DNA from: Pelargonium x hortorum
Lineage: Eukaryota > Streptophyta > Magnoliopsida > Geraniales > Geraniaceae
Length of the DNA: 64,000 nucleotides
Assembly (NCBI GenBank): GCA_036897525.1
Contig: JAYMTJ010000015.1
Location: forward strand, 87,489-151,488
Direction of reading: 5' to 3'
Positions 1-12,720 of the stretch are shown one piece after another. The notes under the pieces are model-generated. The model was not told the origin of the DNA. It saw only the letters and a program-made list of their open reading frames with translations, and did not search any database. Both the position numbers and the translations under genes were made by a program. The first letter of the stretch is position 1. Every line of letters starts with the position of its first letter.

Positions 1-780
1 GTTTTCGCTTTTCGGCAAAAGTCAAGAAACCTGGTATCTTTTAGATTCTGGAAACTCCTTTATAAATTGTTATTTAGCTTTAGCAGCACTGGATTCTTGG
101 CGTTAACAAAATTTGGATACTCTCTATATTAATTAAGTTTATATATACACTGAAGATAGGATTTATTGTATTACTTTTCTTTGCCTTCAAATTCCCTCCT
201 GTCTATTAGTCAGAAACAAAACAAGCATGTCATTTCCGGGGCTGTTAGATTCAAGAGCTTGCTTTAGAAAAAACAAAGGGAATCAGTTAACAAAACGGGC
301 AGTGCCGTCATATTCCTAGCGGAGCTGACAAAAACAAGCATTGGCTACCATTCACTGTCAAGTCACTGTCAAGAAATTCTATAAGTCCTTTCTGCGCCTG
401 CTTAGTTTAGTCATTAGGATCGGACTCTAGAATCAAGTACTAGATATTGAGATCAAACTCCTGAATTTAGTCAAAACAAAGGTTTAACAATTATCTAGAA
501 TAGAAAGGGGAGTAGCTTTTTTCCAGCTCTGCAGTCTTTCAGTATCCTGAATAAATAGAAGGAATTCTTAAAGTCCTTTCAGTCGATCAAGAAACTCAAC
601 AGTACAGACCATCAAGTAATTCTGTGAACTCCTTTGCTTGCAACCTCAGTCAAATCCCTGGTTTCTTTAACACCTTAGCTTACAAAGAGTATTCGATTCT
701 GTGCCTTCAATGTCATTAGCAGTTGAAAGAGCTTGACTTGGTTCGCTATCCCAGCGCTAGAGATTCTATAAGTCAATAAA
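1..780. repeat. Repeat-bearing island at the window start
   Basis: No gene is seen. The stretch is mildly C-rich on the + strand and carries words shared with the 34-37 kb island. The clearest is at 349-390, which matches 37148-37178 with one mismatch once an 11-nt tandem duplication is removed. Variants of the motif AATTCTATAAGTC recur at about 755 and 37590. Every frame is heavily interrupted by stops. Confidence 0.5.
349..390 (+). repeat. Dispersed repeat copy with internal 11-nt tandem duplication
   Basis: TCACTGTCAAG occurs twice in perfect tandem (352-362 and 363-373). Without the duplication, the segment matches 37148-37178 over 31 nt with a single A/G difference. Such a match 37 kb apart is not expected by chance in this composition, so the two are related copies. 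Confidence 0.85.
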
Positions 781-2687
781 ATTCTAAGATCTACTGTTTA
801 CAAGAGAATTCGTATTCTGTTATTACTTTACAGTCTAACTTAGAAGGCCTTATTCTTTTGAGGTACACAGAGTGAGTTGAGTTACTAAAAAAAGGCATAA
901 TGTGAAGATTCGTACTAAGTTTCAGTTTTCTCTCTTTTATTCGGATCTCCGGACTTAGACGGATAAAATATGGGAGCATCCCGCGGATGGATTTACAAGG
1001 GAAATTCTCGGGGTTTCCTACTGTACTGCAGTTTTATTACAGACCTTAATTCTTGTTGCTGGCGTTTACTTTAGTAATATTTGGAAGCTGTACTGGCAAA
1101 AGTGGATCTGGTAGCCTGGGGTTTCCACCCCTTAATGAGTATCCATTTTATACCCTTTTTCTTAGCCCAATAAAGCTAAATAGTGAGCACTATCTTTTTG
1201 AAATAAGGGCCTCCTGTGCTTGTGTCTACAGCTTGCCTAAAGAAGACGAAATAAGAGTGCTCTGTAAGTTCTATAGGTGTTAGGTGCTTATAAGTAGAGT
1301 ATCCTGTTATATAAAGTTAAGAAAATAGGAGAGTATTAGCTCTTTTATAACAAACGGGTTATCATCCCAATAAAATAAACATGGGATTGGTTTATACTAA
1401 TTATTATACTATATAGATAGGTTTAGATTCATTCTTCTAAAATTAAGGTTATACAGTTTGTGAATTTAAGTTCTGCTATATAACACTAGCCGCATGACGA
1501 ATAAGACCGGAATTGTTTTTTAAGTTAATCGTGCGTAGACTTTTGTGGGTAAAACTAATCTTTTTTTCTTCTTTACAACACCAAGAAAACAAGATGTAAA
1601 ATAACTTTATTCAGGATACTTAACTTGCTTAAAAAATTCCTTTAATCAAACTCTTTTTGATAGTTTTACCTTTGCTTTGATCTAATGAGACGGTATTGAC
1701 TTACTCTTTCTTTCGAATCTCCTACTCTTAGTGTCTAAGTTTATAAGGGATTCTTATGAGTAGTAAGCTGTTAAAAGAGAAGTATTATCCTTGTATCCAA
1801 AAGGGTACCCCGGTATTTCTCGGACTCCTATACATTAGGAATTAAAGGGTTTATATATAGAAAAACCTCCAAAATAGCATTATAAAAAAAGGGGCGCTAG
1901 GGGTTCCCTCACTCAATACTAACGATCCAATATATTAAGGGCCTAGATTCCTCAATTACTTAATTTATTACGTTTGGTTTAACAGTGCAACCCAAGTTTA
2001 GCGAATAAAAATACATAACTTGCTCTTGAACATTCCCTCCTTTTGTGACACGTTATTACGAGTATATTATATTCTTGGTAGAATTGAAAATAAAAAGTTA
2101 TCTATTTCCCTTTCTTATATCTTGATTTAGAAAATTTTTAGTCCCAATTATTACATCTGTTTTAAAAAGTCCTTATATAAGTAGATCCGTATTCAGTATT
2201 TGGTTTCCTTACTGTATCTTGCCTTGTAGGAGTAACAAAAAAAGAAATCCAGTATAAGATATAAGACAGGATCAAGCTCTTGTTTGATTTTTATACTTAG
2301 AATAATCATTGACACTAAAACTCCGGCGACTCGGAAGAGTATCAATCCAGGATTTCTGGAGTTTAAGCCTTGTCCTTTATTTAGTCATTTACCAGAATAA
2401 GCTTGTGATACGGATCTCGTGCTATCCCTACACTCAAATATGGTACAGAACACTGGGATTGCTGTCTTTTTTGTTTCCCCAGGATATGATATTTCTAAGG
2501 GTACTCCTTCGTTACGAAACTTACTTCTATTCCTAAAAGCGGAACACAAACTGACAAAGCAGATTTGCTAGGAAAGAGAAAAAAGCCTTCCCTATTTATT
2601 TTCTTTTTATTATGACTACAACAAGGTCCTCTTAAAATAATGAAAATCTAGGAATGAATTACAGCCATTAGATAAAACTCTAATAAG
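781..2687. other. AT-rich spacer, no gene recognised
   Basis: Small open frames at 791-979 (minus), 1053-1283 and 2309-2536 (plus) show no recognisable domain and are within chance length. No rRNA, tRNA or repeat longer than simple A/T runs is visible. Confidence 0.6.
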
Positions 2688-2757
2688 TCGGGTAAGCCGG
2701 ACTCGAACCCTTGTAATATCTATTTAAGAATAGGTGCTTTAACCAACGGGTATTTCT
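2688..2757 (-). pseudogene. tRNA-like relic
   Basis: On the minus strand there is a D-loop-like TTGGTTAAAGCACC about 30 nt before a T-loop-like GGGTTCGAGTCC and a 3' segment TTACCCG. The spacing is tRNA-like, but only two pairs of the T stem survive, the 5' partner of the acceptor (CGGGTAA) is missing, and no seven-base anticodon loop on a five-base-pair stem can be drawn. I infer a decayed tRNA of uncertain identity. A chance match is possible. Confidence 0.25.
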
Positions 2758-4220
2758 TGCTTTTTTACGAACCTAGCTGTTATGTTAGGGGAAAGACTAA
2801 GCTACTGAATATCCGGATTCTGTATAAGTATTTATTTTGTAAAAATTTGATGCTGAACAGTTGCACTTTATACTTATTCTGAAGTTATTACTCGAGACAT
2901 GCTTAAAAACTCTGTTTTCTCTATAATTATACAAAAAATGAATTCATTTTTAATGAAACAACAAAACAAAGGGGCCTCTCTCAATATAGAAACGGAAAAA
3001 GGAGCCCTAAGCGGGATCGAAGATACTCAAAAAGTAAAAGTCTCCTTAATTACTTTTAATTAGCGGTTGCACAAGTATTTCTGAAGTGTTTTATCATAGC
3101 CCCTAAAAACAGTCAGTGTACTCGTTGGAGCTCCCTGACAGCCTATAATTAGTTATCTCTAACACAAAGCACGGAATTTTCAAAAATTTGAAATTCCAGT
3201 AAATAAAATAAATAGTAATCCAGTTCAGTTACTTATGAATATTCTCCTTAGGGGCACGCCCCCCACTTGTCGGTCAGTACAAACAACGTATAATTGTGTT
3301 CTGGAAAAGTACTTATAAGTAAGGGATGTGGGAACTCAAAATGTACAAGGGATCCTTGAACCCCGATTCATGAATTTACCGCTTTTTTCTTACCAAAAAG
3401 GCCCCCTTTGTGTCTCTAAGGTTAAACCTAATCCCAAATCTAGTGCAAGTAACAAACATACTTTTTCACTTAAAAACAAGAAAAGAATCTCCTAGCTCTG
3501 CTCTAGACATATGTAATTGGAATTCTTACGGAAGCTAATATTCGATCTACCCGGAAAGAAAATGACCCTAGTGCAAAAAGTATAAAGTGATCTCTTATTC
3601 ATGAACTCGAACTTACTGTTTTTCAAGATTGTAATATAAGCATTCCTGTTTGCTCTTAATATACTTTAATATTTCATGTAGTCAATCTTAATCCAGAGCT
3701 TTGTGTCTTTTTTCAGTCTTATTTCATTTCTATTTTAAATGAGTAAAGTAACAAACGTTATCTTTTTTTAGGGGGAGTCTACTGATTTCTACTTTGTTTT
3801 GAAGTATTATGCGGTAATCCGGTTATACCATACGTATTTAATATTCCGCTATTTCATCTTATTGAGAACTCTAAATAAGCTTGAGACTTAGAAACATAAT
3901 ATGTCGATAATAAGTAAGGGAAAACGCAAGCATCAGTTACAAAACGTATTAGTATCTCACAGCAGGATCTTAGTTTTGCTAAAGAGATCGGAAGCAAACT
4001 AAAGAGTGAAATGGAGCTAAACATAAAGGATAGCATATATTTCTAAATTTAAGCAGGAAGTCAGGGATACTTCCTTCTTTTCGAAACGAATTCAATTTTC
4101 AATAATTGTCTGAATGACTAAGAGAAATGCTTATTCCAAATAACAACCGCTAACCGTCAACAATCGTTCTCAATAACGGGTGATTGATTAATGACAACTA
4201 CTTTTTCCTTGTGATGCTGG

Positions 4221-4242
4221 AATATATTATATATATATATAA
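4221..4242. repeat. AT dinucleotide tract
   Basis: An almost pure alternating A/T run of about 22 nt with one phase break, in spacer DNA. Confidence 0.85.
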
Positions 4243-5551
4243 GATTACTTCCGTTTCGAGGGGCTCCTTCAAACAGGGATTTTTATGATTTAGAAATAGA
4301 GGAAAAGCACTAACCAAAACCAGGTGACTTACATTTATGTAGATTTTTACATTATTATTTTAATTTAAGTATCCCAAATAAAAAGGAACTTGAGCGCATA
4401 GTTGAATTTAATCTGAATCTTCTTTTATTGATTGTGTTGGTGAAAGGCATATTCTTATACATATTATATATAAAACAGAATCCTTTTATAATATAAACTT
4501 GAGGTCCCTTAATTCCCACGACTACATATCTTTCCTGTTAATCCTGCAACTAGGCAAACCGTCTATTTAGATTCTTGTTGTCTATTGTATACTCTAATTG
4601 TTTTTTTTTCTAAAAACGGGATTTAAATACGAAAAATGGAGAATTACATTACATGCCTAAAAGATTTGTTATAGCGCATCTAACCGGCCTTTAAAGAGAC
4701 TTTCGCTCTGCGTGGATCTAAACCTAGGGAATAGATACCGGAGTATCTTTAATTCTTTCAGTCTAGTCAGATAGCATTCCTATAATTGTATAATTGCATG
4801 AAGACTAACAGGTTAGTTTACATTTAAGATGATATAAATACCCATGAGCCTTAGTGGTAAAAAAGAGCTCTATTACTTCATCTTCATAATGCAAACAAGG
4901 GTCCGGGGATAAAGAAGGAGTTCATAAGCTCAATCTTCATCAAGGGGGTTTCTAACTTCAATAAACAGAATCCGCTTTTCTTTGCATTATACTTATATAG
5001 ATTCCATGACGCCTTGAAAGAAATCTGGGATATTTTAATACACTCAGAAAGAAAATAAGCTAAAAGCCCGTTTCACATCAAGGAATGTTTGGCATTATCT
5101 TGCCAAAGTTATAAATAAATATGAAAAGGTACGTAGTGGCTCACTAACCAGTAAGTTAGGTATGTGGGAATTTTTTGCATTTCCAGCATAAAAAATATCT
5201 TGTAGATTTAGATTAATATGATTTTTTCCTCTGTCTTTTTATTAACGAGTGTACGCCTTGAATTCTTTGGGATACTCTTTCTTTTTTTCTTAAAAAGGAA
5301 ATTAAGGCTCCTTTAGAACATTTCCATATCGCATATTTAAGATACTCAATAAAATTTCCCTTCGTAGCACCTTAAAAAGTCTATTTTCTTCGGGTTATAC
5401 TTAATTAAATACCCTTTTGTTATCCATTTCGGGAATTTGCGCGTAGGGTCATCTAATCCTGTTATATTATAGCCCTAGAGTTTGTTCGTTACTAATTATT
5501 AAATGCTTATCCCAACAATAGGGCCTCTTTTAGCTTTCTCTTCCCCAATCA

Positions 5552-5576
5552 ATATTATTATTATTATTATTTTTTT
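5552..5576. repeat. ATT trinucleotide tract ending in poly-T
   Basis: About six ATT units run directly into a T homopolymer, some 350 nt upstream of trnQ. It is a simple replication-slippage sequence. Confidence 0.9.
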
Positions 5577-5922
5577 AATGATGAACTTTTTCGCTCGCTG
5601 TTGTTCCTGGTTTTTCGTCTAGGTAGCTCTAGTCTAGCAAGTTCCCTTTTATAGGGTAAGTTTTCTTATATAATGCGTGTGCTTGAGTAGGTACCCCTTT
5701 TTAATATAAAAAGAAATTACGAAATAATGATATCTAGAATTGCTTATAAAGAAAGTTTGGATGCCTATCCTATTGATTTCTCGTTTCTTAAGTTTAGTAG
5801 AGTTAGGTAAAATCACTTAAATAAAATGAGTGGACTTCTAATTGCTTCATTCATCAAAACAAGTAGTAAACACTTAAGGTTTTGACTTCTTTTCTTTGCC
5901 CGTTCCTAACATTCAAGCTATG

Positions 5923-5994
5923 TGGAGTATAGCCAAGCGGTAAGGCACCGGTTTTTGATATCGGCATTCAAAGGTTCGAACCCTTTTACTCCAG
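5923..5994 (+). tRNA. trnQ-UUG: tRNA-Gln (anticodon UUG), intact
   Basis: This 72-nt sequence folds into a complete cloverleaf. The acceptor stem TGGAGTA/TACTCCA is perfect. It is followed by T8-A9, a GCC/GGC D stem with the conserved GG in the D loop, and an anticodon stem CCGGT/ATCGG with one G-U pair. The anticodon loop is TTTTGAT (TTG at positions 34-36). The T arm AAAGG-TTCGAAC-CCTTT is perfect, and the discriminator base is G. No CCA is encoded. The starting U1 paired with A72 is a known hallmark of bacterial and organellar tRNA-Gln. From general knowledge of the family, the sequence is much closer to streptophyte mitochondrial trnQ than to plastid trnQ, which begins TGGGGCG. It would decode CAA/CAG in the organelle. 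It stands alone, with no gene recognised within 20 kb, and no promoter or processing signal is recognisable around it. It is the best evidence for the origin of the window. Confidence 0.96.
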
Positions 5995-7560
5995 ATATAG
6001 GAGAATTAAGTTTAGATCTGCTAAATAACCCAGAATTTAGAATATAAACGCGGGTCTGTCCTTAGTATAATATAAAACTATGCCTTAAACTAAGGCCTGG
6101 GTATACCTGTTAGCCGACTTCCTTCATAGGGGTATTTTCTTTTGTGTATCTAATACACAAAACTTTTATTAACTAAACCGCAAAAGTATCCTAATATTTA
6201 TATATAAGTTTTCGCAGGAATTGTATACCGGTATAAAGGGTTAGTCATATGAAGTAATTTGTAGAATATGCCTAAAAGGGTGTCCCACTGAACTAGCTGG
6301 TTGGTGTAAAACGATCCTTAGAAAAAACTTTAGAGGAAGGATTCCGAAGAGAATCCAGGGATAAATACTGTTGCAGAGAAAATGCAATAATAAAGAATAG
6401 CAGGAATTGCTTTAGTGAATAAAATTTCCGCATTCTTTGCCAGGGGTCTTTTCGGGTAATACTAGACCTAATAAAAAAATTATATGCCCCTTTTTCGTGA
6501 GCTTTAACGTTAGATGAGAAGAGCGCTGCATACGATTTTATTTGCTTGCTTTTAAAATTAGATAGGGACATTAGCAAAATTCTAGGTGGGGCTTAGAAAC
6601 TTAAGTCTACTTTCCTAGTATAAGAAATTCCTAGGGATCTGAAGTATTGGTAATTAATTAAGAGGAGCTACTAAGCAGTATGGTGTCTAAATCTAAACTC
6701 GAAACCTAGATTTTTTTTTATAAGTTACGCGAGTAAACAAGATTAGCTTTAACTCAACCCAGGTATAACAAACAGAAGCCCGTCTTTTACAGAGTTTTGG
6801 TTTCATAGCAACACTTTATCTGACGATTCTCTATTAAGAGACCTGATGAAGTTGAAGTAAGGATGTTTTTCGTTTTTAGTTTAGACGGGCTTAGTTAGTA
6901 TATATTTTCGTGCTTGTTCTTGTTATTCCCAGAGTAGCCTAAGCTAGGGTTTTCCATGTAATAAAGTCTTTTCTATCTCATATTTTCTAAAATGAAAATA
7001 AAATGAGTTTGCACGAGTAAGCTTGTTTGTTTATTTCTCTACAATCGCTCGAAGTTTTACCACACCTAAAATTTTGCGTTGTTTATTCGTTCCTGCCCAC
7101 GGGATTCCTTTTAAAGTAAAGATTCTATTTTACAAAGAAGGGAACAAATGTAAATACTCAATTTTTATAGAACAGCTTTATGAGATTTATAAAACAGCCC
7201 CACTTATAGATTATAGAAACCATGTTGTATCAAGCCCCAGGTAAAGGGTACTAATAAAGATGCAGATTTGTTTCAAAGAAAACGTAAATAATGCACGAGA
7301 TATAGCGAGCCCTGTCGCAGATTTTAGAATAATTTTCTGTAAAAAGCTGTGATCATTAAATAAGTAGTTAATCCAACAACTTTTTTTTTTCTCTTTACTT
7401 TATTGGAAGCTTTGGCAGCCTCTTTCTTTACCTTTACATGTATTTAATCCAATTAAAGATATTTGAGAACTATTTTTTTGATATAGAATTTTCCCTAATT
7501 TCCAGCTTTAGATTATAGAAGTCCTCGCGATTAGAAAGCTCTAAGATAAAGGGAAATCCC
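5995..7560. other. Spacer downstream of trnQ, no gene recognised
   Basis: Frames at 6293-6577 (minus, 94 codons) and 7023-7244 (plus, 73 codons) are within chance length and show no domain I recognise. A perfect 12-nt palindrome, TATACCGGTATA, lies at 6224-6235. No terminator-like hairpin closes trnQ. Confidence 0.55.
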
Positions 7561-8800
7561 GGGTATTTATTTATTAAATGTACAAAGAAGCCTCTCAACT
7601 ACTGGAATTGGACTCTACTAACCAAAATTGTAAATCTGTGCCCTTTTTAGAAAAAAAAAAGTAGACAACCTCCTTAAACACGGACCTGTTTACTCATAAA
7701 CCTGCAACAAAGAGTGCCGTTGTTATCGATGGAACACCTTATAGACAGACTATAAAGACCAAAAACACCAACTGGAAAACCGGGTTCTAAAAGGAAAACT
7801 CTCAAAAAAAAGCTTGACTAAAAATGAAATTTAGCTTCACTTCAGGCCTAACTTTTCCCTAAAATCTTAACTATCTAGAAAGAACTTAAACTAAAATGAC
7901 TAAGATGAAACCAAATAAGACCCTACAAAATGATTCTTGAATATCCAGCCTGCCAGAATGCTTTAAGAGTTAAGTGAAAAGAAAGAGTTTCTCAGTAAAG
8001 TCGGTTTACACCACCTTTCAATATGTTTTAGAATTCCTTAATCTTTAGACTGTCCCAGATACTATAAAGCCTAGAAGAAAAAGCATAACATCAAGAATAA
8101 ACTTTCTTTATTATACTATTCCTAAGCTTTTCTTAAGAGCTATACGGGCTCTTTTCTTAGGAACTAGATCTGTCTAGGGCTAGGAAAGTAGTTATTGTTA
8201 TAGATTGTATTACTTTGAGGCAGTCCTTATAGTTAAGGCATATTCCTCTTGCTCCCTGTCTTTATCGTCAGTCAAGGAGGATACAAACTGAATACTACAC
8301 ACACGAATCCATCTTTCCGAGTAAACAGCCTTAGTTTACGAGGTTAGGGCAAAATAGTACGTTGTCTTATAGAGCTTACTGTCTTATCTACAATTGGTGG
8401 ACTTTTGGTATGCTTTAACTTCATTGACCTTTACCCTTTACCGGCATAGTACTGAGCTAGAATTTAAGGAGTTGAAAGAATAGGAGGCTTTAGAGTTAGG
8501 CTGACAAGGACTCGCTTCCAAAGAAAGGGTTCCTGAGACTGGGAATTGAATGGGATTACTCTTATTAGTTCCTAGGCTTGGTTAGTTAGTTGAGCTTGGA
8601 GCTTAGAGGGATACTAGAGATGATGGGTGTTGTGAGTACGCTGACACGAGTTGGTTATTATGTTTGAGTTCTAGGGAAGACTGAGAAGGTGAGAGAATGT
8701 TCCTAAAGCGGAGTGTTCGTTAATGCTGACTAAGATTCCCGAAACAAAGGAAGCACGGATGGGTACCATTTCCTTTGTAGGCTGTTTCTAACGACTTAGG
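7561..8800. other. Paired C-rich then G-rich islands
   Basis: From about 7560 to 8060 the + strand is rich in A and C and poor in G. From about 8150 to 8800 it is rich in G and T. The change occurs within about 100 nt. No gene is recognised in either half. The juxtaposition resembles the converging or diverging islands near 51.3 kb and 53.7 kb. Confidence 0.5.
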
Positions 8801-10290
8801 AGAATACTTAATTTAAAAGTTATACCAAGGACTTCTCTCGTACCTATTCTTGTTACAAGTTTATTTAAATATCTTGATGTGAGTTCCAAGTAAACATAAC
8901 TAACTAGTTTTAGGCTGGTGCATAGGGCCCCTGTAAGAAATTTCAACACTAAGAGCCTGTCGAAGTACCCCTCGGGAAAAGATCGATCAAAGAAGAGCAA
9001 AAACTCCCATTAACTCTATCAAATCTTTTGCTTAGAAATTTCTGAAATTTAAATACCAAATACAAAGGGACTCTCTAAACAAAATGAGTAGCTTAAAACA
9101 AAACTTCACTTTCCCTTTTATTTGACTCCTCTCAAGCAATCATATTCTTTTATTAATTCTTTGATTTATAACATCCCCGCAAAAAATATCTAAGAGAGTA
9201 CCTGACAAGCTGTAAATCCATGTAAAAGCAAAAATGCAAGGACTTTTTATGAGTATAACCTATTCCCTGGGACACCCGTAACGAAATGGCAATCGCTTAT
9301 CCAATCCGCTTGGAACCTAGATTTTCTACTTCTTCATTTACATTTACTCCCTTGCAAAGCTTCCATCAAAAGAGCATAGATCCCTCGACCTTGACAATTT
9401 CTTATACGCACTCTATATATACTATTTACTATTTCCGGATTAGAAGCAAGCTTGCCTTTTTTATTCTCGATATTTAATTAAAGGCCCCGAATTCGGATTT
9501 CCGAATGGCTCTTAGGATTGATTCTTCTTCACCTGTTAAAAATTCCAAAAAACCTAGCTTGATTGAAAGGTACGGAGTCCTGACTTAGTTACTAAGTTTA
9601 AACCTTGTACCTTGCACAGTAAAAAAAATGACAATTGATCAGTGAAGAAAGCGCCTGTAACGCAACAATTTCTACCTCGACTACTCTAGTATACAGGGAC
9701 ATAGGATTGACTTTTAATACTTCAGAACACTAAAAAATCCAGGGGATGAATACTTAAACCTGGGCTTTAGTGGATCCGGAATAGCCTTTTATTCCGGTGT
9801 TATAGGTACGCTAATTTAAGACGTATTACCCTTTATTTTATAATACCTTATATGAAACAAGGAATTTCTATCGGGAGTTACCGAAGCATTGACAAAAAGG
9901 TGGCCTAAATTTTATACTGAATTATTTGACTCAAAGTCTAATTACCCTCAATGACCAAGTCTCTACACTTGCTTTGATAAATCAAAATACAAATTTATAC
10001 CAAGACATAAGACACAAAAGAAGTGATCTTCTTCCAACACATTTTTTTTTTAGCGAATGGCACTTCAAATTGAATTCCGACACTTTCAAGAATTCGGACA
10101 GACTAGGAATGAAAGATAAATCCTGATATACTTTAAGTAAAATAAAAGAGGTGCTTTCGAGATAGCTATAGTATAAATCTAACGTTTATTAATTCTTGGT
10201 ATTTCATTTTTGAAGTATTTTAATAGTATAATTAAGAATACCCATAAAAACTCTATGCTGTTGCTATTGCTCTCTTAACGGACCCCGTGT
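8801..10290. other. Spacer with a small hairpin, no gene recognised
   Basis: Open frames at 8788-9000 (minus), 9286-9477 and 9926-10126 (plus) are short and unrecognised. A 7-bp hairpin CCGGAAT/ATTCCGG with an 8-nt loop lies at 9776-9797. It lacks a following T run, so I do not call it a terminator. Confidence 0.5.
9776..9797. other. Perfect 7-bp hairpin
   Basis: CCGGAAT, loop AGCCTTTT, ATTCCGG. It is GC-rich compared with its surroundings. Function is unknown; it may be an RNA stability or processing hairpin or simply chance. Confidence 0.6.
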
Positions 10291-12299
10291 CAGTAACTAC
10301 AAAGAAAATGTAGGAATATCCCTCAATCTATTACATCTATTAAAATCTAATACAATTCATAGACCTAATAAACTTATAGACTAGACTAATATAGGCAAAC
10401 TCCTATACTAATACACTATTGATAACTAACTCTACTATCTATTCTTAATTAACTGTATAATATATAATAGCTCCTATACTTCACAAGGAATAAGAACAGA
10501 CAGGCAACAATTAGCCCCATTAGGTACATCTCTCTTCTCCTATCACATTTCTCCTATAACTATCTCTAGTAGGTATCCTGTTCTATCATTAAACTACAAG
10601 CAATTAACCTCCTCCGCTACTTAGTCGAGAACAATGACTATTACAAGACTTTTTTTAAGGTTCTAGGAGTTAGGTAATAAATACAAAAGGAAGTAAGAAG
10701 ACTCCTAGCTCTTAAGCTCTTAAGATTAATAAAGGCAATATGAAGCAGGTGGCCATAACGTAAGTATGTACTATCTATAACACTTCCTACATCCCCCTCC
10801 TCTGAGGCCCCGTCGGGTACAAGAACTTACCTATGTACTATAAGGCTCAAACCTCTCTACTTACTGTGGATAACTTAACTGTACACAAAATCTAGTTAAT
10901 ATAACTTTCTAGCTACAGAAGAAGACTAATACAATAGCTAGCTGCAAGTGAAAACCCAATAGGAGGAGAATAAAAACTCAAGGACATATCCTTCTAATAC
11001 AAAAAAGCTATCCGTCTTAATAGCGAGCCCACTTCGGAATAGATACTAACTCTAGGGATTCCAAGTAAGAGCTATTAATTAGTCAAAGGAAATCTCTTGC
11101 TGTCTGAACTAAGCCTGGATAGTAATTATGAATTAGATAGCAAACCCAAAAGATCTTATGTTGTTGCTCTGCTTTCTTCTTATTTATTAAGGCTACGCGT
11201 AGTTGGTCTATAGAAATGACTCACTTTTTTATTACTCTGTTACAATAAAGTTCTGAAACTTATTTGAGAAAAGGAGGGTTTAATCAATAACAAATAAAAA
11301 TAGAGCTGGAAAGTTGTACATTCAGGCCCTCAAACACAAAGTTATAGCTTTTTTTATTTATAGCTTACAGTCCGATATCAGTACCTTCTCTAAATGAAAA
11401 TTTTACTGCCTACCCTTTTGTCTCTACAATAATTTAAAATGCGTACCCTTTATCCTTTATAGAGGAGCCCCCTTGTTTGTTTATTTTACGCAACAAAAGT
11501 TTATCTGAAGTATCTAGGAAACTCAAGAATAGACAAACTTTTTAGAAAGTAACAAAAGAGCCCCTTGTATTATATCATTTCGCTTAAAAATATATAAAAG
11601 AGTGAGTGAATTCAGTATAATAGAAACTTTTGAATTTAAAGAGGCATAGAATTTTCTCTTTCCTGGTGATTCTCCTATAGTAAGTGAGCACTACTGCGGA
11701 GGAATCGGGCTTTTATAAATGGATATACTTTTCAAATAGAAGCTTCAACTTCTAAAAGTACAGTTTTCGTGTAAGTTTCTTGGCTCGATGTTCTCTACCC
11801 ATTCCTGTGTAATATACATTTTCTTTCCATTTCCACGCTTTCTTATCTTATTTGGTAGGGGGCATCTAACACTTTTTTCGTATATTATCTTTGTTGGCTT
11901 TCTCATCAATAGAGGAACCCTCTCTCCGAAAAGGTACTTATTTTAGATGCTTTTTTTTATCAAGGTCAGCGGGCTTACATTACACTACGAGGTGCAGCTA
12001 ACTAAAAACCAGATTGTTCTTTTCGACAACTACTTAATTCAAGGACTCTTTCTAAACGGAATTTCGCGACTTATAATCTAGGAGAAGGCATAAGTTAATG
12101 AGAACTGGATTTAAGTTTAAGTAAAACCCTTACTTCTTATATAGTTTAAGTAATAGAATTTGATCAAGCCCTGTATGAGAAAGCATCGGAGCTCTCTGGG
12201 ATTCCTACTTTAACGATTTCAAATTAGGTAACTCCTCTAATCTAATTTTCCCAACATATTGACTCAAGTTTTCTTAATCACCATTGCCTAAAAAAAGGA
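10291..12299. other. C-rich island (10.3-10.6 kb) then spacer
   Basis: Counting by eye over 10321-10440 gives about 26 C against 6 G on the + strand, one of the strongest skews in the window. The rest is mixed AT-rich spacer. No open frame of notable length and no RNA gene is seen. Confidence 0.5.
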
Positions 12300-12720
12300 A
12301 AATCTTACTTGATATCCAAAAATGACAAACTTCCTTTTCTCTAATAATACTAGAAAATACCCTTACTTAAACGAATCGAAGAGTTTTATGGATACTTTTT
12401 TAGTGTTTACTCTTTTTTGCTTGAAATCCCTCACCTGACCCTCTCTTATGAATAGTTAATAACTTGAAATCAACTAAACTAAATGGAATCTCTCACTTTG
12501 ATAGTTAAGGAACACACTTGAAGAATAGAACCTCCTTCTTCCCTCGAATTACATGCATGATTCTTAGCTCCTTTAGAACCTAACCCACATGTCAGGTCGA
12601 TCACTAATAGTCAACAGAAAGTAAGTCAATACCAATGAAAGTACCTTCTTCCCTGTAATTGAAAATGCATGCTTCTTAGCACCCTTAACGATAAGCAACA
12701 TAGCACACTTTAAAGTACTT
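12300..12720. repeat. C-rich island with a local direct repeat
   Basis: Segments 12530-12577 and 12641-12686 are degenerate direct copies about 111 nt apart. They share CCTTCTTCCCT, then AATT, then ATGCATG and TTCTTAGC, followed by a related tail. Overall similarity is roughly three quarters. No gene is visible in the island. Confidence 0.7.

Larger units (their letters stand above)
2758..5922. other. AT-rich spacer with simple repeats
   Basis: No gene is recognised. An alternating TA tract lies at 4221-4242, and an (ATT) tract followed by T7 at 5552-5576. The open frame at 3854-4036 (minus) has no recognisable features. Confidence 0.6.

Noticed and set aside
4727-4740. GAATAGATACC, similar to the rRNA GGATTAGATACCC box
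   Set aside because: Two mismatches in a short word and no rRNA context.
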